In this document: positions 8,598-17,041 of the stretch, piece by piece | Position numbering within the stretch: the first letter of the stretch is position 1 | How the letters are laid out: the number at the start of each line of letters is the position of its first letter | The notes under the pieces: generated by a model | Seen by the model: only the letters and a program-made list of their open reading frames with translations | Databases searched by the model: none | Told to the model about the DNA's origin: nothing | Assembly: GCF_900090235.1 (NCBI RefSeq) | Contig: NZ_LT607750.1 | Span: forward strand, 6,839,501-6,903,500 | Direction of reading: 5' to 3' | DNA: 64,000 nucleotides | From: Micromonospora echinaurantiaca | GTDB taxonomy: Bacteria; Actinomycetota; Actinomycetes; Mycobacteriales; Micromonosporaceae | Made by a program: the position numbers and the translations under genes

Positions 8598-8629
8598 GCT
8601 AAAGCTATCTTTATAAAGATGTCTTTAGC
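8598..8629 (-). promoter_or_regulatory. 32-bp palindromic operator/promoter of the ArsR-MFS unit
   Basis: The 32 bases at 8598-8629 read almost identically on both strands: GCTAAAG at the left end, TATCTTTATAAAGAT across the centre and CTTTAGC at the right, with only two mismatched pairs. It ends two bases before the ATG of the regulator and contains the TAGCTT -10 box (8607-8602). A dimeric repressor bound here would block the leaderless promoter directly. Confidence 0.75.
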
Positions 8630-8718
8630 AATCACGCACGCGGCACCTGCAGGAGGCGCAGCGACGGGGAGCGGCGGCGCCGGCCGCATCCGGGACGGCG
8701 CGGCCGGCGCGTCGAAGG

Positions 8719-9336
8719 TCAGGCGTAGATGCTCTTGACGTAGTCCGGGCCGTAGTGGCGTTCCAGGTCGGCGAGGTCCGCAGCCGGGTACTCCACCTCC
8801 TTGACCAGCCGGGCCCGGGACGGCAGCGCGTCCGGCTGCCAGGTCTCCGGCCGCCACAGCTCGGACCGGAGGAACGCCTTCGCGCAGTGGTAGAAGATCT
8901 GCTCGATCTCCACCACCACGGCGAGCACCGGCCGGTGCCCCTTGACCACCATGTCGTCGAACCAGGGCGCGTCACGCACCAGCCGGGCCCGGCCGTTGAT
9001 CCGCAGCGTGTCGGTCCGGCCGGGGATCAGGAAGATCAGCCCGACGTGCGGGTTCTCCAGGATGTTGCGGTAGCCGTCCGCCCGCCGGTTGCCCGGCCGC
9101 TCCGGGATGGCGATGGTCCGGTCGTCCAGCACCAGGGCGAACCCGGGCGGGTCGCCCTTCGGCGAGACGTCGCAGCTGCCGTCCGCGCCGGCCGTGGCCA
9201 CGAGGCAGTACGGCGAGGCCGCCAACCACTGCCGGTCGCGTTCGTGCAGGCTGGTCCGCTCCTTGCCCTCCGCCCGCGCGGTCGGTGTGCCGAGCAGCTC
9301 GCGCAGTTCCTCCGCCGAAGTGATCTCCACCAGCAC
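8719..9336 (-). CDS. Pyridoxamine 5'-phosphate oxidase family protein (MSMEG_1061 type)
   Basis: A 205-residue FMN-binding split-barrel protein. ERTSLHERDRQWLAASPYCL, DVSPKGDPPGFA and RPGNRRADGYRNILENPHVG are the hallmarks of the MSMEG_1061-like flavin reductase group. Such proteins are probable flavin-dependent oxidoreductases of unknown substrate. GTG 9336 is chosen since a GGGGAGG site lies just upstream and the conserved region starts there; the frame is open to 9456. It is divergent from the DUF2231 gene. Confidence 0.85.
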   Translation of the reverse strand: MLVEITSAEELRELLGTPTARAEGKERTSLHERDRQWLAASPYCLVATAGADGSCDVSPKGDPPGFALVLDDRTIAIPERPGNRRADGYRNILENPHVGLIFLIPGRTDTLRINGRARLVRDAPWFDDMVVKGHRPVLAVVVEIEQIFYHCAKAFLRSELWRPETWQPDALPSRARLVKEVEYPAADLADLERHYGPDYVKSIYA

Positions 9337-9485
9337 GTCGTCCTCCCCGTCGTCGACCCCCGTGGCGGCCCGGTCCCGGACGCGCCGTCGGTTACAGCCT
9401 AGGCAGCGGCTCGGCGCGAGGTTTGCCCCGAGGTGTCGGGGGTACCGCCTCAGCACACTCGCCGGCGGACAGTGGAGGCCCGGAG

Positions 9486-9989
9486 ATGGAGAGCCGACTC
9501 AAGGTGCTGGGCCACCCCGTGCACCCGATGCTGGTCATGTTCCCGGTCGCCCTGCTGGTCACCGCGGTCCTCTTCGACGTGGTCGACACCGTCGGCGGCC
9601 CGGACTTCCTCGGCGAGGTGGCGTACTGGAACATCGCCGTCGGGTTGATCGGTGGCCTGCTCGCCGCGGCGGCCGGCGCGTTCGACCTGCTGGCGATCCC
9701 GACCGGTACCCGGGCCAAGCGGGTGGCGCTCACCCACGCCGCCGCCAACGTCGCGGTGATCCTGCTCTTCGCCGCGATCTGGGTGGTCCGGCTCAACGCC
9801 GACTCCCGGGCCGCCGGTGGCGCGCTGATCGCGATCGAGGTGGTCGCCGTGGCGATCCTCGGCATCAGCGCCTGGCTCGGTGGCGAACTGGTCGACCGGC
9901 TCGGCGTCGGCGTCGACCGGGACGCCGACCTGAACGCGCCCAGCTCGCTGCGGTCCCCGGCGTCCACCCGGGTCGGCGAGGCGCGATGA
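9486..9989 (+). CDS. DUF2231 membrane protein
   Basis: A 167-residue protein with four transmembrane helices. MESRLKVLGHPVHPMLVMFPVALL is the diagnostic DUF2231 opening, with the HPxHPML motif at the start of helix 1. The function of the family is unknown; members often sit beside stress genes, and here it precedes an Hsp20 gene by about 100 bp. ATG 9486 follows a GGAG site. Confidence 0.85.
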   Translation: MESRLKVLGHPVHPMLVMFPVALLVTAVLFDVVDTVGGPDFLGEVAYWNIAVGLIGGLLAAAAGAFDLLAIPTGTRAKRVALTHAAANVAVILLFAAIWVVRLNADSRAAGGALIAIEVVAVAILGISAWLGGELVDRLGVGVDRDADLNAPSSLRSPASTRVGEAR

Positions 9990-10065
9990 GCGGGCACGAC
10001 GGACGGATCAGCAGGCACGGCGCGGCCGGGCGGCAGGCCGTGGCCGACCGAGGGGAGGCGTTGGC

Positions 10066-10089
10066 ATGAGCGAGCGTGAGCGAGCATGA
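10066..10089 (+). other. Possible 7-codon leader ORF (MSERERA) coupled to hsp20
   Basis: ATG AGC GAG CGT GAG CGA GCA TGA follows a GGGGAGG site and its stop overlaps the hsp20 ATG at 10086 (ATGA). Such a minimal frame could deliver ribosomes to the hsp20 start, which itself has no ribosome binding site apart from this repeat. It may instead be a chance product of the GAGCGAGC-type repeats seen near gene starts in this group. Confidence 0.35.
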
Positions 10090-10622
10090 GTGAACAGGGC
10101 GGCGGGTTCGGCCGCGGCTGGCGGGGACGGCAGCAGGGCTGGGACCCGATGGGCGAGCTGCAGTCGCTCCGCACCGAGCTGCGGCGACTGGTCGGCGGTC
10201 GGTCCGGCCCGCCGGAGGTCGAGCTGGCCGAGACCGACGACGGCTGGGAGGTCGTCGTGCGGCTGCCCGGAGTGGCGCCGGAGGAGGTGGCCGTGGAGCT
10301 GGACGACCGGGAACTCTGCGTCCGCGCCCGCACCGAGGCCGAGGTGAACGCCGACCACGGCATCCCCGGCGGCTTCGAGACCCGGGGCTTCGAGTACCGC
10401 GTCGACCTGCCCTCCCGGGTGGACCCCGACGCCATCGACGCGGTGATGGACCACGGCCTGCTGCGGGTGCGGCTGCCCCGGGCCGCCCGGCCGGCGCCGC
10501 GCACCATCACCGTCGGCCGCACCGGCTTCCGCGCCGACAGCGGCGGTACGCCGATCGACCCGGCCGCGGACCGGGAGCTGCACCGCCCGGACACCGCCGC
10601 CGGCGGGCTCGACCGGCCGTAA
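10086..10622 (+). CDS. Hsp20/alpha-crystallin family small heat-shock protein
   Basis: A 178-residue ATP-independent holdase chaperone. The alpha-crystallin domain spans about residues 45-145: EVELAETDDGWEVVVRLPGV, the EEVAVELDDRELCVRAR strand and the conserved DHGLLRVRLPR near residues 121-131, which matches the family A-x-x-n-G-v-L motif region. A Gly/Arg/Gln-rich N-terminus precedes it. The gene lies 10 bp before a GT9 gene and may be transcribed with it. Confidence 0.9.
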   Translation: MSEQGGGFGRGWRGRQQGWDPMGELQSLRTELRRLVGGRSGPPEVELAETDDGWEVVVRLPGVAPEEVAVELDDRELCVRARTEAEVNADHGIPGGFETRGFEYRVDLPSRVDPDAIDAVMDHGLLRVRLPRAARPAPRTITVGRTGFRADSGGTPIDPAADRELHRPDTAAGGLDRP

Positions 10623-10632
10623 CGGGGGCCGC

Positions 10633-11754
10633 GTGGTCACCCCGGCCCTGCTCGGCCCGACCGCCGAGCCCGTGCCCGACGTCGAGCGGATCGCCGTGCT
10701 GCGGGCCAACGCGCTCGGTGACTTCCTCTTCGTGCTGCCGGCGCTGGACGCGCTGCGGTCCGCGTACCCGGAGGCGGAGATCGTGCTGCTCGGCGCGCCG
10801 TGGCACGCGAAGCTCTGGCGCGACCGCCCCGGCCCGGTGGACCGGGTGCTGGTGGTGCCCCCGGCCCCCGGGATCCGCGGTCCCGAGCCGGGCGAGCCGG
10901 AGTCCGGGCTGGACGACTTTCTCGCCGCGGCCCGCAAGGAGCGCTTCGACCTCGCGTTGCAGGTGCACGGCGGCGGCGCCAACTCCAACCCGCTGGTCAG
11001 CCGGCTCGGCGCCCGGGTCACCGCCGGGCTGCGGACCGAGGGGGCGGCGCCGCTGGACCGCTGGATCCGGTACGTCTACTACCAGCACGAGGTGATCCGC
11101 TACCTGGAGGTGGCGGCGCTGGTCGGCGCCCCGGCCACCACCATCGTGCCCACCCTGGCCGTCACCGACGCCGACCGGGCCGAGGCGGCCGAGGTGCTCG
11201 GCCCACCGGAGCGACCCCGGGTGGCGCTGCACCCGGGTGCCACCGACACCCGCCGGCGCTGGCCGGCCGAACGGTTCGCCGAGGTTGCCCGGGAACTGGT
11301 CGGTGACGGGTACGAGGTGCTGGTCACCGGGACCGCCGCCGAGCAGGACGTGGTGGACCGGGTGGTGGCGGCGGCCGGGGTGCCGCTGCGGCCGCAGGTG
11401 GGCACGCTCAGCCTGGGCGGGCTGACCGGCTGCTACGCCGGCTGCGAGCTGGTCGTGTCGAACGACACCGGGCCGGTGCACCTGGCCGCCGCGGTGGCCA
11501 CCGCCACGGTCGGCATCTTCTGGGTCGGCAACCTGATCAACGTGGCGAACCCGCTGCGCGGCCGGCACCGGCCGATCAGTTCCTGGACGGTGCACTGCCC
11601 GGTCTGCGGGGTGGACTGCACGCCCGGCATCTACCCGCACCGGCCCGGCGACGGCGAGTGCCCGCACCGCGACTCGTTCGTCACCGACGTGCCGACCGTC
11701 GAGGTGCTGGAGGCCGCCCGCGAGCTGCTGCGCCCGGAACCCGGCGCGCCCTGA
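10633..11754 (+). CDS. Glycosyltransferase family 9 (heptosyltransferase-like)
   Basis: A 373-residue GT-B fold protein. IAVLRANALGDFLFVLPALDAL is the N-terminal GT9 motif, LHPGATDTRRRWPAERF the nucleotide-sugar-binding start of the C-terminal domain, and VSNDTGPVHLAAAV the conserved D-T/S-G-P-x-H loop. In Gram-negative bacteria such enzymes transfer ADP-heptose to LPS; here the acceptor must be different because actinomycetes have no LPS. HPVCGVDC-like cysteines near the C-terminus (CPVCGVDCTPG) are notable. Convergent with the GT2/HldE pair, which would supply the sugar donor. Confidence 0.88.
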   Translation: MVTPALLGPTAEPVPDVERIAVLRANALGDFLFVLPALDALRSAYPEAEIVLLGAPWHAKLWRDRPGPVDRVLVVPPAPGIRGPEPGEPESGLDDFLAAARKERFDLALQVHGGGANSNPLVSRLGARVTAGLRTEGAAPLDRWIRYVYYQHEVIRYLEVAALVGAPATTIVPTLAVTDADRAEAAEVLGPPERPRVALHPGATDTRRRWPAERFAEVARELVGDGYEVLVTGTAAEQDVVDRVVAAAGVPLRPQVGTLSLGGLTGCYAGCELVVSNDTGPVHLAAAVATATVGIFWVGNLINVANPLRGRHRPISSWTVHCPVCGVDCTPGIYPHRPGDGECPHRDSFVTDVPTVEVLEAARELLRPEPGAP

Positions 11755-11772
11755 CCCGCCGGTGCCCTGTGG

Positions 11773-12648
11773 TCAGGCCGGCTGGGCGTCGGTCTCGGCG
11801 AGGACGACCTCCCACGCCTCCACGTCCCGCTCGGTGACCGTGGTGGGTGACTCCAGGTGGTACGCCCCGCTGGGCAGGACGCCCGCGCCGCCGTGCCGGG
11901 CCAGCACGGCGAGCTGCGCCGCGACGTCCTCGCCCTGGTGCTTCTCCTGCACCCGCCGCCAGAAGTCGAAGCCGCCCGAGTCGATCAGCTTCGCCCGGTC
12001 GTAGAGCACGCAACCGCCGATCCAGGAGACCTTGTACGCCCGCCACGCCCCCGGCGGCAGGTCCAGCTTGCCGGTGACGTGCAGCAGGTTCGCCGCCGGG
12101 TGGATCTGCGCCCGGTCCCACTCCGGGGTGCCGGGACGGATCCGCTCCGGGGTGGGCGGGCCGATCCACTCCTCGTAGTGCCGGTGCGTCTCCGGCCGGA
12201 CATCGTCGAGGTAGGAGAGGCCGTGCACCGCGTTGCCGACGAAACCGCAGCCCAGCTCGCCGATCGCGGTGACCAGCCGGTGCAGGGTGCCCGGCTCCAG
12301 CCAGACGTCGTCGTCGAGGCAGAGCACGTACCGGGCGGTCGAGGCGGACAGCAGGTAGGCCCGGTGCTCGGCCAGGCCGCGCCGGGGCAGCCGGCGGGTC
12401 AGCAGCACCGGGTGGCCCCGGTGCCGCAGCGCCCGGACCATGGTGGCCGCCGCCGGGTGGGTGAACGCGGGATCGTCGTCGGACTGGTCGCTGACCACCA
12501 CCCCGAACCCCGGCACGCCCTCCTGGGCGGCCAGCCCGGAGAGGGTGACCGCCAGCTCGGCCGGCCGGTTGCGGGTCGGGATCAGCACGTCGAGCACGCG
12601 GTCGGCGCGGAACCCGTCGGCCGAGCCCGGGTCGAGCGGCCGGTTCAC
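11773..12648 (-). CDS. Glycosyltransferase family 2
   Basis: A 291-residue GT-A glycosyltransferase. VLDVLIPTRNRPAELAVTLSGL is the N-terminal nucleotide-binding strand, and CLDDDVWLEPG supplies the metal-binding DxD. Further EWDRAQIHPAANLLHV and KVSWIGGCVLYDR resemble chain-elongating glycosyltransferases. GTG 12648 overlaps the stop of the upstream HldE-like gene (GTGA), so the two are coupled. Likely adds a sugar to a surface or secondary-metabolite glycan together with the GT9 enzyme. Confidence 0.85.
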   Translation of the reverse strand: MNRPLDPGSADGFRADRVLDVLIPTRNRPAELAVTLSGLAAQEGVPGFGVVVSDQSDDDPAFTHPAAATMVRALRHRGHPVLLTRRLPRRGLAEHRAYLLSASTARYVLCLDDDVWLEPGTLHRLVTAIGELGCGFVGNAVHGLSYLDDVRPETHRHYEEWIGPPTPERIRPGTPEWDRAQIHPAANLLHVTGKLDLPPGAWRAYKVSWIGGCVLYDRAKLIDSGGFDFWRRVQEKHQGEDVAAQLAVLARHGGAGVLPSGAYHLESPTTVTERDVEAWEVVLAETDAQPA

Positions 12649-14462
12649 GACCGCTTGCTCGTCAGCGACGGGTCGGTTTCGCGGTCCTGGCTGTGCGCCC
12701 GGATCCGGTCGATGATCGCCGAGGTGGACCGGTCCGGCACGTAGCCGAGGGTGCGGACCTGGCCGCCGAGCCGCCGCACCAGCGGGGCCTCCGGCACCAG
12801 CTCCGGCGGGTAATCGCCGCCCTTGACGTAGACGTCGGGGCGGACCGACTCGATCAGCGAGGCCGGGGAGTCCTCCTCGAAGACCACCACGTGGTCCACG
12901 CAGGACAGCGCGGCGAGCAGCGCGATCCGGTCCTCCACCGGGTTCACCGGCCGGTCCGCGCCCTTGAGCCGGCGTACGCTGCCGTCGGAGTTGACCGCCA
13001 CCACCAGCAGGTCGCCGAGGGCCCGGGCCTGCTCCAGGTAGCGCACGTGGCCGCGGTGCAACACGTCGAAGCAGCCGTTGGTGAACACGATCGAGCGGCC
13101 GGCGGCGCGGTGCTCGGCGGCGATGGTGGTCAGCTCGTCGGCGCCGACCAGTGCCGGGTGCCCGGTGTCGGCCGGCACGTCCAGCGCGTTGAGCAGGTCC
13201 TCCCGGCCGCACACGCAGGTGCCGGTGTCCGAGACGGTGATGGTGGCGGCGAGCTGGGCCAGTTGGGCGGCGGTCGACAGCGGCGCGTCGGCGGCCAGGG
13301 CCAGCGTCATCGCGGCCAGGTACGCGTCCCCCGCGCCGACCGCGTGGCTGGCCGGCACCGGGGTGCTGTGGCTGCGCCGGGGTTCGCCGTCGGCCCCGCC
13401 GACCACCGCCCCCTCGGTGTCCAGGGTCACCGCCACCACGTCCGCGCCGGTGTGCGCGCGCAACTCGGCCAGGCGCGACTCGGCCAGCACCGCCCGGTCG
13501 ACCCCCTCGCCGGCCGTGGCGTTCACGGTCACCCCGGTGCCGGTCACGCTGAGCCCGTCCCCGGTCATCGCCACCCGGCCCTCGCCGGGTGTCGGCTCCC
13601 CGGTCGGCCCCAGCCCGGCGGCCAGGCCGACCGCCTCGTCCGGGCGGTCCGGTACCGGGCTGTCGGGCAGGCCGGCCCCGCCGGGCGCGGCCCCGACGGT
13701 CAGCTCGGAGGGGCCCTCCGCCGGGTCCCCGTCCGGATGGTCCAGGTGCAGCGCGGTGCCGCGGGACCGGGTGCCGGCGGCCCGGGCGAGCAGCCGGGTG
13801 GCCTCGGCGAAACTCGGCGTCACCACGGTCGGCGCGAGGCCCCGCCAGTCGGCGAGGTCGTGCGCGTCCAGCGCCACGGTGGCGTACCGGTCGCGGTTGG
13901 CGACCAGCCAGGCGCGTACCGGCGCGGGCAGCGCGCCCAGCGCGTAGTCGCAGACCACCAGGGTCGGCGCTACGCCACCGGCGGCCGCGCGCAGCTCCTC
14001 GGTGGCGCAGTCCAGCGCGGTGAGCAGCCGGGCCACCCCGTCGTCGGTGAGCGGGTCGTCCGGGTCGCCGGAGTCCTCCCGCAGCAGGATCTGGTTGCCG
14101 GCCAGCATCCGCCGCTTCACCGGCGTGGGCCGGCCCGGCTGGTTGACCGTACGGTCCCAGACGCCGGCCCGGTCGAGACAGTCGTGCAGTTCGTCGCCGG
14201 CGACGTCGGCGCCGATCGGGGCGACCAGCACGGCCCGGCCGCCCAGCGCGGCGATGTTCACCGCGGTGTTCGCGGCCCCGCCGGCCGCGGAGATCCGCCG
14301 GCGCAGGGTGAGGACCGGGGCGGGTGCCTCCCGGCAGAGCCGGTCGGACTCGGCGAACCGCCATTCGTCGAGCATGGCGTCGCCGATCACCAGGACGGGA
14401 CGACCCGACCAGCTCTCCACGACGGTGGCGAGCCGGCGCTGTTCCGCTGCTGCTCCTGCCAT
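12645..14462 (-). CDS. hldE: Bifunctional heptose-7-phosphate kinase / heptose-1-phosphate adenylyltransferase (HldE/RfaE-like)
   Basis: A 605-residue fusion. Residues ~1-440 are a PfkB/ribokinase-type sugar kinase: VLVIGDAMLDEWRF, SAAGGAANTAVNIAALGG and the catalytic VGAGDAYLAA loop. Residues ~455-590 are a cytidylyltransferase-like domain with FTNGCFDVLHRGH at 460-472 and VKGGDYPPE. The order matches RfaE/HldE, which makes ADP-heptose. HldE is usually ~475 residues; the excess is mainly a Gly/Pro/Asp-rich insertion at about 231-322 inside the kinase. ATG 14462 is chosen because the kinase fold begins shortly after; the frame is open to 14657. Isomerase and phosphatase partners are not in the window. 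Confidence 0.85.
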   Translation of the reverse strand: MAGAAAEQRRLATVVESWSGRPVLVIGDAMLDEWRFAESDRLCREAPAPVLTLRRRISAAGGAANTAVNIAALGGRAVLVAPIGADVAGDELHDCLDRAGVWDRTVNQPGRPTPVKRRMLAGNQILLREDSGDPDDPLTDDGVARLLTALDCATEELRAAAGGVAPTLVVCDYALGALPAPVRAWLVANRDRYATVALDAHDLADWRGLAPTVVTPSFAEATRLLARAAGTRSRGTALHLDHPDGDPAEGPSELTVGAAPGGAGLPDSPVPDRPDEAVGLAAGLGPTGEPTPGEGRVAMTGDGLSVTGTGVTVNATAGEGVDRAVLAESRLAELRAHTGADVVAVTLDTEGAVVGGADGEPRRSHSTPVPASHAVGAGDAYLAAMTLALAADAPLSTAAQLAQLAATITVSDTGTCVCGREDLLNALDVPADTGHPALVGADELTTIAAEHRAAGRSIVFTNGCFDVLHRGHVRYLEQARALGDLLVVAVNSDGSVRRLKGADRPVNPVEDRIALLAALSCVDHVVVFEEDSPASLIESVRPDVYVKGGDYPPELVPEAPLVRRLGGQVRTLGYVPDRSTSAIIDRIRAHSQDRETDPSLTSKRS

Positions 14463-14661
14463 GCCCTTCGGGGTCCCCCCGGTCCGGCGGGTCAAACCTG
14501 CGGGGCCCCCGGGCCGCGCGCCGCACCGGCGCGGCTCGGCCGATCGACGGCCGTCAGCGGCGTGGGTGACCGCGAACTCACCGGCCGACGGTGGTCCGAC
14601 GGTTTCGGGCACCTCGGTGCGGGAAGGGATTTCGGGTACCCCGGAAAGGAGAAGCACCCAG

Positions 14662-15201
14662 ATGGCAGCGACGACACTTCAGGGCAAGCGGATCGCCTTC
14701 CTGGCCGCCGACGGCGTGGAGGAGGTCGAGTACGTCCAGCCCCGCGAGGCGGTCGAGCGGGCCGGCGCGACGGTCGAGCTGGTCTCGCTGAAGCCCGGCT
14801 CGATCCAGTCCTTCAACCACCTGGACCAGTCGAAGACGTACGACGTCGACGTGGCCGCGGCCGACGCGGACGCCGGCGGGTACGACGGGCTGGTGCTGCC
14901 CGGTGGTGTGGCGAACCCGGACTTCCTGCGGACCGATCCGGACGCGGTGCGGTTCGTGCAGGCGTTCTTCGAGGCCGGCAAGCCGGTGGCGGTGATCTGC
15001 CACGGGCCGTGGACGCTGATCGAGGCGGACGTGGTGCGCGGCCGCCGGATCACCTCCTGGCCCAGCCTCCGCACCGACCTGACCAACGCCGGCGCCACCT
15101 GGGTCGACGAGCCCGTGGTCACCGACGGCAACCTCACCAGCAGCCGCAAACCCGGAGACCTCCCCGCCTTCTGCACCGCCCTCCTCACCCAGTTCGCCTG
15201 A
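14662..15201 (+). CDS. DJ-1/PfpI family protein
   Basis: A 179-residue type 1 glutamine-amidotransferase-fold protein. KRIAFLAADGVEEVEY opens the fold with the conserved Glu, and VAVICHGPWTLIEAD near residues 110-124 carries the nucleophile-elbow Cys and adjacent His. Relatives include intracellular protease PfpI and general stress proteins that repair or hydrolyse glycated substrates. A GAAAGGAG site lies 8-9 bases before ATG 14662. It is divergent from the HldE-like gene and followed by a large stem-loop. Confidence 0.88.
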   Translation: MAATTLQGKRIAFLAADGVEEVEYVQPREAVERAGATVELVSLKPGSIQSFNHLDQSKTYDVDVAAADADAGGYDGLVLPGGVANPDFLRTDPDAVRFVQAFFEAGKPVAVICHGPWTLIEADVVRGRRITSWPSLRTDLTNAGATWVDEPVVTDGNLTSSRKPGDLPAFCTALLTQFA

Positions 15202-15208
15202 CCCACTG

Positions 15209-15271
15209 CGTTGATCATGAGGTTGACGGTGAAGTCGATCTCCGAATGCGCCGTCAACCTCATGATCAACG
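15209..15271. repeat. Perfect 21-bp inverted repeat with 21-nt loop
   Basis: Bases 15209-15229 and 15251-15271 are exact reverse complements beginning CGTTGATCATGAGG; the loop is 15230-15250. The stem contains the self-complementary TTGATCA/TGATCAA ends. It lies eight bases after the DJ-1 stop and could end its transcript, though the stem is less GC-rich than other terminators here. A related CTTGATCAACG end occurs at 61437-61447, so it may belong to a dispersed element family. Confidence 0.75.
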
Positions 15272-15323
15272 TAGAAGTGGCCAGTGCGGGGCATGTTCTG
15301 CGGGGGGTGGGAAAGGGGCGGGG

Positions 15324-17000
15324 ATGACGACGGAGGAGCACGCCCCACCCGCGCTGAACAGTCGCCAGATCCGCCTGCTGATGCTCGGCCTGATGACCGG
15401 CATGCTGCTGGCCGCGCTCGACCAGACCATCGTCGGCACCGCGCTGCCGACCATCGTCGGCGAGCTGGGCGGGATCAACCACTACTCGTGGGTGGTGACC
15501 GCCTACCTGCTCGCCTCGACCGCGTCGACCCCGCTGTACGGGAAGATGGCCGACCTGTTCGGCCGCCGGCCGGTCTTCCTCTTCTCGATCGGCACGTTCC
15601 TGGTCGGCTCGCTGCTCGCCGGGTTGTCGCAGGACATGACCCAGCTGATCGTCACCCGCGGCATCCAGGGTCTCGGCGCCGGCGGCCTGATGACGCTGGC
15701 GTTCACCATCATCTCGGACGTGGTGCCGCCCCGGGAGCGGGGCCGCTACCAGGGCCTGTTCGGCGCGGTCTTCGGCATCTCCTCGGTGGCCGGCCCGCTG
15801 GTCGGCGGCTACTTCGCGGAGACCGACTGGCGGTGGATCTTCTACATCAACGTGCCGCTGGCGATCCTGGCCATCCTGGTCTGCTCCCGGGTGATGCGGC
15901 TGGTCCCGTTCACCCGCCGCGAGCACGCCATCGACTGGCTCGGCGCAGGGCTGCTGGTCGCCGGGGTGAGCTGCCTGCTGCTCGCGCTGAGCTGGGGCGG
16001 CAACGAGTACGCCTGGGGCTCCGGGGTGATCGTCGGGCTCCTGGTGGCGGGCGCGGTGCTCGGTGTGCTCTTCGTGCTCCAGGAGGCCCGGGTCGCCGAG
16101 CCGATCCTGCCGCTGCGGCTGTTCCGCAGCCGGACCTTCGCCCTGGCCAACAGCGCCGGCTTCGTGCTCGGCCTGGTGATGTTCGGGTCGATCATCTTCA
16201 TCCCGCTCTACCTGCAGATCGTCAAGGGCGCCTCGCCCACCCGCAGCGGTCTGCTGATGCTGCCGATGATGGCCGGCATCATCGTCACCTCCGTGCTCAC
16301 CGGGCGGGCGATGAGCCGGATCGGCCGCTACAAGTGGTTCCCGGTGATCGGCTCGGCCGTGCTGCTGGTCGGCATGCTGCTCTTCACCCAGCTGCACGTG
16401 GGCACCTCGCTCTGGCTGGCCTTCGGCTTCATGGTGGTGATCGGCGTCGGCCTCGGCCTCTGCATGCAGTCGCTGATCCTCGCCGTGCAGAACGCCGTCT
16501 CGATGCGGGACCTGGGCGCCGGCACCTCGGCGGCGACCTTCTTCCGGTCGCTGGGCGGCGCGTTCGGGGTGGCCATCCTCGGCGCGGTGCTCTCCGCCCG
16601 GCTCACCTCCGGGCTGGCCGACCGGCTGCCCGCGGCGATCGCCCAGCTGCCGCCGCCGGAGCAGGCCGCGGTCGCGGCGAGCGGCGGCGCGGACATCTCG
16701 GTGAACGACCCGGCCACCATCATGGCGCTGCCCGCCCCGGTACGTGCAGCGGTGCAGACGGCCTTCGTCGAATCGTTGGACCGGGTCTTCCTGACCGCCG
16801 GGGTGATCGCCATCCTGGCCGTGCTGGTCACCCTGGCGCTGCCGGACGACCGGCTGCGCGGCGCCGGCCCGGAGGGGGCCACCGGCGGCACGGACGGCCT
16901 GGGCGGCGAGGCGCCCGCCCCCGGCGGCAAGCCGCTGACCAGGGAGTCCAAGGAAGAGGCCGCCGCCGAGATGGAGGCGAAGAGCCAGACCCTGCTCTGA
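15324..17000 (+). CDS. DHA2 family (EmrB/QacA) MFS drug exporter
   Basis: A 558-residue 14-helix proton-driven multidrug exporter. LLAALDQTIVGTALPTIVGELGG in helix 1 is the DHA2 motif D1 with its essential Asp; YGKMADLFGRRPVFL is motif A; GIQGLGAGGL and ISSVAGPLVGGYF (motif C) follow. The C-terminal ~60 residues are a charged cytoplasmic tail ending SKEEAAAEMEAKSQTLL. A GGGGCGGGG site lies before ATG 15324. No neighbouring regulator of the usual TetR or MarR type is seen. Confidence 0.92.
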   Translation: MTTEEHAPPALNSRQIRLLMLGLMTGMLLAALDQTIVGTALPTIVGELGGINHYSWVVTAYLLASTASTPLYGKMADLFGRRPVFLFSIGTFLVGSLLAGLSQDMTQLIVTRGIQGLGAGGLMTLAFTIISDVVPPRERGRYQGLFGAVFGISSVAGPLVGGYFAETDWRWIFYINVPLAILAILVCSRVMRLVPFTRREHAIDWLGAGLLVAGVSCLLLALSWGGNEYAWGSGVIVGLLVAGAVLGVLFVLQEARVAEPILPLRLFRSRTFALANSAGFVLGLVMFGSIIFIPLYLQIVKGASPTRSGLLMLPMMAGIIVTSVLTGRAMSRIGRYKWFPVIGSAVLLVGMLLFTQLHVGTSLWLAFGFMVVIGVGLGLCMQSLILAVQNAVSMRDLGAGTSAATFFRSLGGAFGVAILGAVLSARLTSGLADRLPAAIAQLPPPEQAAVAASGGADISVNDPATIMALPAPVRAAVQTAFVESLDRVFLTAGVIAILAVLVTLALPDDRLRGAGPEGATGGTDGLGGEAPAPGGKPLTRESKEEAAAEMEAKSQTLL

Positions 17001-17041
17001 TCCGACCCGGGCGGGCCGGTGGAGCCCTCACGCCGCGCCGG

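Noticed and set aside
14602..14639. SigB-type promoter (GTTT...GGGTAC) before the DJ-1 gene
   Set aside because: The spacing between GTTT and GGGTAC is 28 bp, too long; the alternative GGGAAG at 15 bp is a weak match.
12693..17000. A 1435-codon plus-strand open frame across this region
   Set aside because: Its first part is antisense to the HldE-like gene and has low-complexity Arg/Gly/His composition; only the part from 15324 is a real MFS gene. Long stop-free shadows are normal in high-GC DNA.
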